Source of the DNA: an uncultured Pseudomonadota bacterium
Lineage (GTDB): Bacteria > Myxococcota_A > UBA796 > UBA9615
Direction: 5' to 3'
Assembly: GCA_937891735.1 (NCBI GenBank)
Contig: CALAGR010000478.1
Location: 1-38,656 of the forward strand
Length of the DNA stretch: 38,656 nt
Under the pieces are notes generated by a model that ran no database searches, was not told the origin of the DNA, and saw only the letters and a program-made list of their open reading frames with translations. Positions 34,552 to 38,656 of the stretch are shown in pieces (the stretch's first letter is position 1; each line of letters starts with the position of its first letter). The translations under genes and the position numbers were made by a program.

Positions 34552-35469
34552 ATGCGCCTCCTCTCCATGCTCCTGCCCGCCCTGTTGCTCCCCTCCCTGC
34601 TGCTGCCGGCGGCCTCCCGCGCCCAGGAGATGGAGGCGGACCGCTTCAAGGACGTCGTCATCACCCGCACCGAGCTGGGGCCTGGCCTGTACATGCTCAT
34701 GGGAGCCGGCGGCAACATCGTGCTGGCGTCCGGCGACGACGGCGCGGTGCTGGTGGACGACCAGTTCGCGCCCCTCACCGAGCGGATCCTGGCCTCGATC
34801 AAGGAGGTCACCGACCAGCCCGTGCGCTGGGTCCTCAACACGCACTGGCACGGCGATCACACAGGCGGAAACGAACACCTGGGCGCATCCGGCGCGCTGA
34901 TCGTGGCCCACCAGAACGTGCGCCAGCGCATGAGCACCGACCAGGTAATCCAGGCCTTCGGCCGCCAGGTGCCCGCCTCGCCGGACGCCGCGCTGCCCGT
35001 GGTGACCTTCTCCGAAGAGCTGGACCTGCACTGGGGAGGCCACGACATCCAGGTGCGCCACGTGGCCGCCGCGCACACCGACGGCGACGCCATGGTGCGC
35101 TTCGTGGGGCAGGACGTGCTGCACACCGGCGACGTGTATTTCAACGGGATGTACCCGTTCATCGACACGGGGAGCGGCGGAGGGATCGACGGGATGATCG
35201 CCGGGGCCCTGCTCGGGCTGTCCCTGGCTGGCGAAGCCACGAAGATCGTCCCGGGACACGGACCGCTGTCGGACCGGGACGGGCTCCAGACGTACGTGAC
35301 GATGCTGCAGGGCGTGCGCGACGCGGTGGGCGCGCTCGTGAAGGCCGGCGAGACCCGCGAGCAGATCGTCGCGGCGAAGCCGAGCGCTCCCTGGGATCCC
35401 ACCTGGGGCGGCGGGTTCATGGCGCCGGACACCTTCGTGGGCATCGTGGTGGACGGCATGACGCGGTAG
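34552..35469 (+). CDS. Exported metallo-beta-lactamase-fold hydrolase
   Basis: A 305-residue protein with a signal peptide (residues 1-24, core LLPALLLPSLLLPAA, ending SRAQ). The zinc motif THWHGDHTGG has His98, His100, Asp102 and His103. Further metal ligands are His in AAAHTDGDA, Asp in HTGDVY and His in PGHGP, in the normal order. The HTDGDAMVRF and VYFNGMYPFID blocks resemble quinoprotein-associated and glyoxalase-II-like exported members rather than antibiotic-destroying enzymes. The substrate is unknown. ATG 34552 is the only start that gives a signal peptide. It is divergent from the TolC-like gene and has TTGACG at 34516-34521 upstream as a possible -35. Confidence 0.85.
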   Translation: MRLLSMLLPALLLPSLLLPAASRAQEMEADRFKDVVITRTELGPGLYMLMGAGGNIVLASGDDGAVLVDDQFAPLTERILASIKEVTDQPVRWVLNTHWHGDHTGGNEHLGASGALIVAHQNVRQRMSTDQVIQAFGRQVPASPDAALPVVTFSEELDLHWGGHDIQVRHVAAAHTDGDAMVRFVGQDVLHTGDVYFNGMYPFIDTGSGGGIDGMIAGALLGLSLAGEATKIVPGHGPLSDRDGLQTYVTMLQGVRDAVGALVKAGETREQIVAAKPSAPWDPTWGGGFMAPDTFVGIVVDGMTR

Positions 35470-35516
35470 GAGCGTGGCAGGACGATCACACGCGGGGCGA
35501 GGCGCCGGGAAGTGGC

Positions 35517-35522
35517 TATCCT
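35517..35522 (+). promoter_or_regulatory. TATCCT -10-like box 8 bases before a lipoprotein gene
   Basis: TATCCT is followed by GTGCAGCG and the ATG at 35531, with no Shine-Dalgarno sequence. This is the same layout as before the ABC ATPase gene (same hexamer) and suggests a leaderless mRNA. Confidence 0.4.
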
Positions 35523-35530
35523 GTGCAGCG

Positions 35531-36445
35531 ATGCCCCCGCGATCCCCCTACCCCCTGAGCGTGACGGTGCTGGGCCTGCTGCTGGGCACGAGCTGCACCG
35601 TGGTGCTCGGTCCGGGGGTGGAGGATCCGACCCAGGATCCCGACCAGCTGCTGCTCGACCGCTTCGACGACGGCCGGGCCCAGTGGCGCGACTGGCACGA
35701 CTCGCCGGGCTGGATCCGCAGCGACTCCGGGTCCCTCGTCATCCACACCGCGGTGGCGGATCACGACCAGCCCGCGTTCGACGGGGACGAGACCTTCACC
35801 TACGGCGCCCTGGCGGCCCACTGCCCCCTCCAGGACAGCGAGGGCATGTGCCTCGATCCGGCCATCGGCTGGTCGGACTACACGTTCGACGTGGTGATCG
35901 AGCCCCGGGCCCAGGTGCGGGCGCCGCTGCAGGACGGGCTCAACCAGCCCGCCGCGTGGGAGGTGCCCTGGGTCTTCTTCCGGTTCCAGGACACGCGGCA
36001 CTACTACTACCTGCTCTTCCTGACCCACCACGCGCGGGAGCCGGAGTCCGACTTCGGCGGCTTCGAGATCGGCAAGTACAACTGCCCGGACGACTGCGGG
36101 GTGTTCACGGTGGACTCGGGCAAGGAGACCCTGCTGCAGGTCACCGCCGACGACATCGACGACATCGACCGCAAGTACCTGGAGTTCGGCCGGCGCTACG
36201 CGGTGCGCGTCGAGGTCTCCAACGGAACGAGCGAGGCGGGGGACCCGGCGGTGAGCATCCAGGCGTTCCTGGACGGCGAGCTCATGGGCGGCATCGTCGA
36301 TGACGGCACGCTGGAGCCGATCTTCGGGGGCCAGGGAGCCACGCCGCCGCTGTTCACAGGCGGGGTGGGCCTGTACGGCGAGGACTGCGAGGCCTGGTTC
36401 GACGACGTGTCGGTGCGCCGGCTGGGCGCGCCGGAGCTGGACTGA
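35531..36445 (+). CDS. Lipoprotein with concanavalin-A/LamG-like domain, function unknown
   Basis: A 304-residue predicted lipoprotein with lipobox LGTSC near residue 22. After a short acidic linker, residues 40-300 form a beta-rich domain: LLLDRFDDGRAQWRDWHD at the start, GSLVIHTAV, WSDYTFDVVIEP, a Tyr/Phe-rich strand (RHYYYLLFL), YAVRVEVSNG, and a closing GGVGLYGEDCEAWFDDVSV. This order is typical of concanavalin-A-like lectin/glucanase (laminin-G-like or DUF1080-like) jelly-roll domains. No catalytic acid pair is evident, so a binding role is more likely. Two cysteine pairs (CPLQDSEGMC, CPDDC) may form disulfides. It stands alone and converges with the TPR gene. Confidence 0.7.
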   Translation: MPPRSPYPLSVTVLGLLLGTSCTVVLGPGVEDPTQDPDQLLLDRFDDGRAQWRDWHDSPGWIRSDSGSLVIHTAVADHDQPAFDGDETFTYGALAAHCPLQDSEGMCLDPAIGWSDYTFDVVIEPRAQVRAPLQDGLNQPAAWEVPWVFFRFQDTRHYYYLLFLTHHAREPESDFGGFEIGKYNCPDDCGVFTVDSGKETLLQVTADDIDDIDRKYLEFGRRYAVRVEVSNGTSEAGDPAVSIQAFLDGELMGGIVDDGTLEPIFGGQGATPPLFTGGVGLYGEDCEAWFDDVSVRRLGAPELD

Positions 36446-36454
36446 GCTGGCGGG

Positions 36455-37075
36455 TCAGGGCTCGCGACACGTCGCGGCGGTCTCGCTGTAGGAGCCGGCC
36501 GCGTCCGGATCGTTCCGCGCTGCGGCGGCCTCGCTGAGGCCCTGCCAGGCTGGACAGAACTCCGGATTGGCCTTGAGCACCTCCTGCCAGCGCGCCTCGG
36601 CCACCTCGAGCTTGCCCTGCTTCATCGCTGCGTACGCGATGTTGTGCCGGGCGCGCGACGCCTCCAGATAGGTCGGATCGGTCAGGGCGAGCTCCGCGGT
36701 CTGCTCGGCCTCGGCCCATCGCTCCTGAGCGATGTACAGCGCGGACAGGTTGACCAGGGTCGCGCCGGTGGGGGTCTTGGACAGCTCGACGGACCGCTTC
36801 AGCCTGCCCTCGGCCTCCTGCAGGCTCTCGTTGCAGAAGTACGCCAGGCCGATCCGGTGTTGGATCTCCGGGTCCCGGGCGGCGGCCCTGCATCCGCCCT
36901 CGGCCAGCAGGAACTCGCTCAGCGCGGCTTCGCAGGCGCCCTCGTTGAGGTACGCCGTGCCCAGCGTCAGGTGCGTATCCATGGCGCTCAAGCACTGCTT
37001 CTTGCCCGCCAGGACGCTCGTCGGCGCCAACATAGCCACCGCCACGAGCACAGACATCCACCGGAACCGTCGCAT
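36455..37075 (-). CDS. Periplasmic TPR-repeat protein
   Basis: A 206-residue precursor with a signal peptide (residues 1-23, ending SVLAG). Four to five degenerate TPR units follow, for example LGTAYLNEGACEAALSEFLLA, IGLAYFCNESLQEAEGRL, LSALYIAQERWAEAEQTAELAL and NIAYAAMKQGKLEVAEARW. Six or so cysteines are scattered in the repeats, compatible with disulfides outside the cytoplasm. The pattern resembles the PilF/Tgl pilotin-like TPR proteins of type IV pili, but no pilus gene is in the window, so only TPR is asserted. ATG 37075 has GGAGG six bases upstream on its strand and is preferred to GTG 37087. Confidence 0.75.
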   Translation of the reverse strand: MRRFRWMSVLVAVAMLAPTSVLAGKKQCLSAMDTHLTLGTAYLNEGACEAALSEFLLAEGGCRAAARDPEIQHRIGLAYFCNESLQEAEGRLKRSVELSKTPTGATLVNLSALYIAQERWAEAEQTAELALTDPTYLEASRARHNIAYAAMKQGKLEVAEARWQEVLKANPEFCPAWQGLSEAAAARNDPDAAGSYSETAATCREP

Positions 37076-37117
37076 CCAGACCTCCACCAGCGAAGAGCTG
37101 CCAAGGGTACCACCCGG

Positions 37118-37132
37118 GGTGCCCGGGGCACC
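37118..37132. other. Small inverted repeat GGTGCC-CGG-GGCACC
   Basis: A perfect 6-base stem with a 3-base loop in the 108-base gap between the TPR gene start and the WD40-like gene stop (both genes on the minus strand). It could be a hairpin terminator for the WD40-like gene, but no U-tract follows it on either strand. It may equally be chance in GC-rich DNA. Nothing else is seen in the gap beyond the TPR gene's ribosome-binding site. Confidence 0.25.
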
Positions 37133-37183
37133 TGGGCTGCACCAACCCCGGGACTGCGGCGAACTCGGGCCCGGCGGGCCTAC

Positions 37184-38320
37184 TCAGCGTGCGCTGTACA
37201 GAAGCTCGAGGGCCTGGACCTCCGGGGACTCGCCGCCGACGACCAGGTGGGTGTCCCCGGGGCTCCAGGACAGGGCTGCGACGGTGCCGGAGGTAGCCAG
37301 GGTGGCGACGACGCTGGCCGTGCTGATCTGAACGATGTCCACGTCCCCCGCCACCAGGCCCACGGCCAGCCACCGGCCGTCGTGGCTGTACTCCAGGGCA
37401 GAGATGGCGCCGCCCACCGAGGCCCAGGCCGCCGCCGCGCCCACGGCCACGTCGATCAGGCCCACCTGCGAGCCCCCCGCGGTGAAGAAGGCGATGGCGC
37501 CGCTGTCCGGGCTCCAGCTCATGCGCTGGCCCGGGCCGGCGAAGCTCGATCCGAGCGGGATCCACTCCTGCCACAGCAGCGAGGTGCCGCTGTACAGCCC
37601 CACCTCGTCGTCGAGGAGCAACGCGAACTGGGAGCCGTCGGGCGCCCAGGCGACGTCGTGGACCGCGGGACCGGAGACGCCGTGCTCCTGCAGCAGGCCC
37701 CCGCTCACCGCGTCGCGCACGCAGGCCTCCGCCGGGTCAGCGGAGCCAGCACCGGCCCCGCCGCTCACGGCCATGGACTCGTCGGGGCTCCAGGCGATGG
37801 CGAGCACGTCCCCGTCGTGGCAGCCGTCGTTCCAGGACTCCACGTTGCCCAGGGTGGCGTTGGCCTTGCCCGTGAAGACCGCGCCGCCAGCCAACAGCAG
37901 CGACTGGCCGTCGGCGCTCCAAGCCAGATCCCGGTGGGGCGCGTTCATGAGCATGGTGGTGGAGTCGATGGCGCCCGTGTCCGCGGTGAGGATGCCCGTG
38001 GAGCCCGCCGAGCCGGGGACGCCGCCGGCCACCGCCACCCGGTCGCCCAGGGGACTCCACTCCAGGGCCAGGGTCGGGTAGGAGCGGCTGACCGACCAGA
38101 GCGCCGCCGCGCCCACGAGGGTCGGAGCCCCGTCGTCATCGTCATCGTCGTCGTCGTCGGCCGTGTCGTCGTCGTCGGCAACATCGTCGTCGTCGGCAAC
38201 ATCGTCGTCGTTGGCAACATCGTCGTCGTTGGCCGCGTCGTCGTCGTCTGATCGGTCACGGGTGGTGCAGCCCAGCAGGGCGAAGGCGTGAAGGGCGAGG
38301 ATGCAGACGAGGAGGCGCAT
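37184..38320 (-). CDS. Lipoprotein with poly-Asp tether and seven-bladed WD40-like beta-propeller
   Basis: A 378-residue predicted lipoprotein (lipobox ALLGC). Residues about 24-65 are almost only Asp, Ala, Asn and Val in six-residue steps (DDDDVA), an extended charged linker. The rest has seven copies of a W/Y-S-x-D-G strand motif: LEWSPLGD, LAWSADGQ, IAWSPDES, VAWAPDGS, MSWSPDSG, LEYSHDGR and LSWSPGDT, at about 40-residue intervals. This equals one complete seven-bladed propeller. Such propellers mediate protein binding; no enzyme motif is seen. ATG 38320 is chosen for the lipoprotein signal. It is divergent from the partial gene at the window end. Confidence 0.82.
   Translation of the reverse strand: MRLLVCILALHAFALLGCTTRDRSDDDDAANDDDVANDDDVADDDDVADDDDTADDDDDDDDDGAPTLVGAAALWSVSRSYPTLALEWSPLGDRVAVAGGVPGSAGSTGILTADTGAIDSTTMLMNAPHRDLAWSADGQSLLLAGGAVFTGKANATLGNVESWNDGCHDGDVLAIAWSPDESMAVSGGAGAGSADPAEACVRDAVSGGLLQEHGVSGPAVHDVAWAPDGSQFALLLDDEVGLYSGTSLLWQEWIPLGSSFAGPGQRMSWSPDSGAIAFFTAGGSQVGLIDVAVGAAAAWASVGGAISALEYSHDGRWLAVGLVAGDVDIVQISTASVVATLATSGTVAALSWSPGDTHLVVGGESPEVQALELLYSAR
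38166..38237. repeat. 18-base tandem repeat encoding the Asp-rich tether
   Basis: Four near-identical 18-base units begin at 38166, 38184, 38202 and 38220; shorter GTC-rich tracts flank them (38131-38165). On the coding (minus) strand each unit encodes six residues of the type D-D-D-D-V-A. Unit length is a multiple of three, so copy-number change would alter tether length without breaking the frame. Confidence 0.8.
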
Positions 38321-38417
38321 GCAGGCATTCTGTCCCAGCGGCGCGCCGGCGCAAGGGAGCCTCGCCCGCGCAGGCACACCGCTGCGTGGTGTGGAGCGAG
38401 CGCGGCATCATGCTCTG

Positions 38418-38656
38418 GTGAAGCAGCGAGTCCTCATTGCGGCGGCGGTTCTGAGCCTCGGCATCGATGCGCCGAGGACCGTCCCCTATCCCGAGACCAC
38501 CTCGGAGGGGGCGGCAGCGCCAGGCGACGCCTCCACGACCCGCGTCACCACGGACTGCACCCTGTGGGTAGCTCCCGATGGCGAGGACGACGCCGACGGC
38601 AGGACCGCCACCTCTGCCTTGCGGAGCCCCGATCAGGCCGTCGCGATGGCTGGCCC
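38418..38656 (+). CDS. Possible secreted beta-helix-type protein, N-terminal part (runs off the window)
   Basis: An open frame from GTG 38418 continues past the window end (79 complete codons). A short hydrophobic stretch after a KQR start (VLIAAAVLSLGI) could be a signal peptide. From residue 51, CTLWVAPDGEDDADGRTATSALRSPDQAVAMA, written here in general terms as 'x-V-A-P-D-G-x-D-D-A-D-G ... S-x-x-Q-A-V-x-x-A', resembles the opening of secreted parallel-beta-helix (DUF1565-type) proteins. Too little is visible to go further. The gene starts 98 bases from the divergent WD40-like gene. Another start is possible. Confidence 0.5.
   Translation, partial: MKQRVLIAAAVLSLGIDAPRTVPYPETTSEGAAAPGDASTTRVTTDCTLWVAPDGEDDADGRTATSALRSPDQAVAMAG

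Noticed and set aside
34516-34552. Complete sigma-70 promoter for the metallo-hydrolase gene from TTGACG at 34516
   Set aside because: A fair -35 is present but no acceptable -10 is found 16-18 bases downstream, so only the half-site is mentioned.
38131-38237. CRISPR-like short repeats
   Set aside because: The 18-base units are directly adjacent without spacers and encode a regular Asp-rich linker, so they are a coding minisatellite.
1-38656. Insertion sequences, integrases, tRNA or rRNA genes, CRISPR arrays and phage genes
   Set aside because: None of the gene products resembles a transposase, integrase or phage protein, and no structured RNA gene or direct-repeat array was recognised by eye. 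Weak or degraded elements could have been missed.

Overview
This GC-rich window carries tightly packed genes on both strands with almost no spacer; the longest gene-free stretch is about 180 bases. It looks like part of a Myxococcota (former deltaproteobacterial) chromosome. The support is a large secreted protein with a MYXO-CTERM-like tail (paired Cys, one hydrophobic segment, Arg cluster), several lipoproteins with acidic calcium-repeat or poly-Asp linkers, and an in-frame UGA that reads as selenocysteine. The lineage call is inference; no rRNA or tRNA gene was seen.

Layout. 1-4.4 kb: two large membrane proteins that converge, a START/SRPBCC-like exported protein, and then (4.4-5.8 kb) a GltS-type sodium symporter homologue on the minus strand. 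5.98-6.3 kb: a small periplasmic cytochrome c. 6.4-14.5 kb: eight co-directional genes, had-oah-dch-bcrC-bcrB-bcrA-bcrD plus a GNAT acetyltransferase, most overlapping by 4 bases. They encode the ATP-dependent (class I) benzoyl-CoA dearomatisation pathway down to 3-hydroxypimelyl-CoA. 14.6-18.9 kb: a GH36-like lipoprotein, a protein-kinase-like enzyme, and a thioredoxin-fold lipoprotein whose redox motif is Sec-Gly-Ser-Cys. 19.0-23.0 kb: hcrC-hcrA-hcrB, a 4-hydroxybenzoyl-CoA reductase with the diagnostic extra four-cysteine loop in the FAD subunit. 23.1-27.3 kb: a 1407-residue repeat protein predicted to be surface anchored. 27.3-34.5 kb: an efflux-type system with one ABC ATPase, three consecutive adaptor lipoproteins, one MacB-like permease and a convergent TolC-like outer-membrane protein. 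34.5-38.7 kb: a metallo-beta-lactamase-fold hydrolase, an unknown lipoprotein, a TPR protein, a seven-repeat beta-propeller lipoprotein on a poly-Asp tether, and the start of a possible beta-helix protein.

How the genes work together. HcrABC would remove the phenolic hydroxyl of 4-hydroxybenzoyl-CoA. BcrCBAD would reduce benzoyl-CoA to the cyclohexadiene, Dch would hydrate it, Had would oxidise the alcohol, and Oah would add water and open the ring. The CoA ligases, the ferredoxin that feeds both reductases, and the later beta-oxidation genes are not in this window.

Most notable items: the undetected-by-default selenoprotein at 18157-18909 with a SECIS-like hairpin just after its UGA; a class I aromatic-reduction island in an apparent myxobacterial background; three paralogous adaptor genes serving a single transporter; and a recurring TANNNT box 5-9 bases before start codons that lack a Shine-Dalgarno sequence, which suggests leaderless transcripts.
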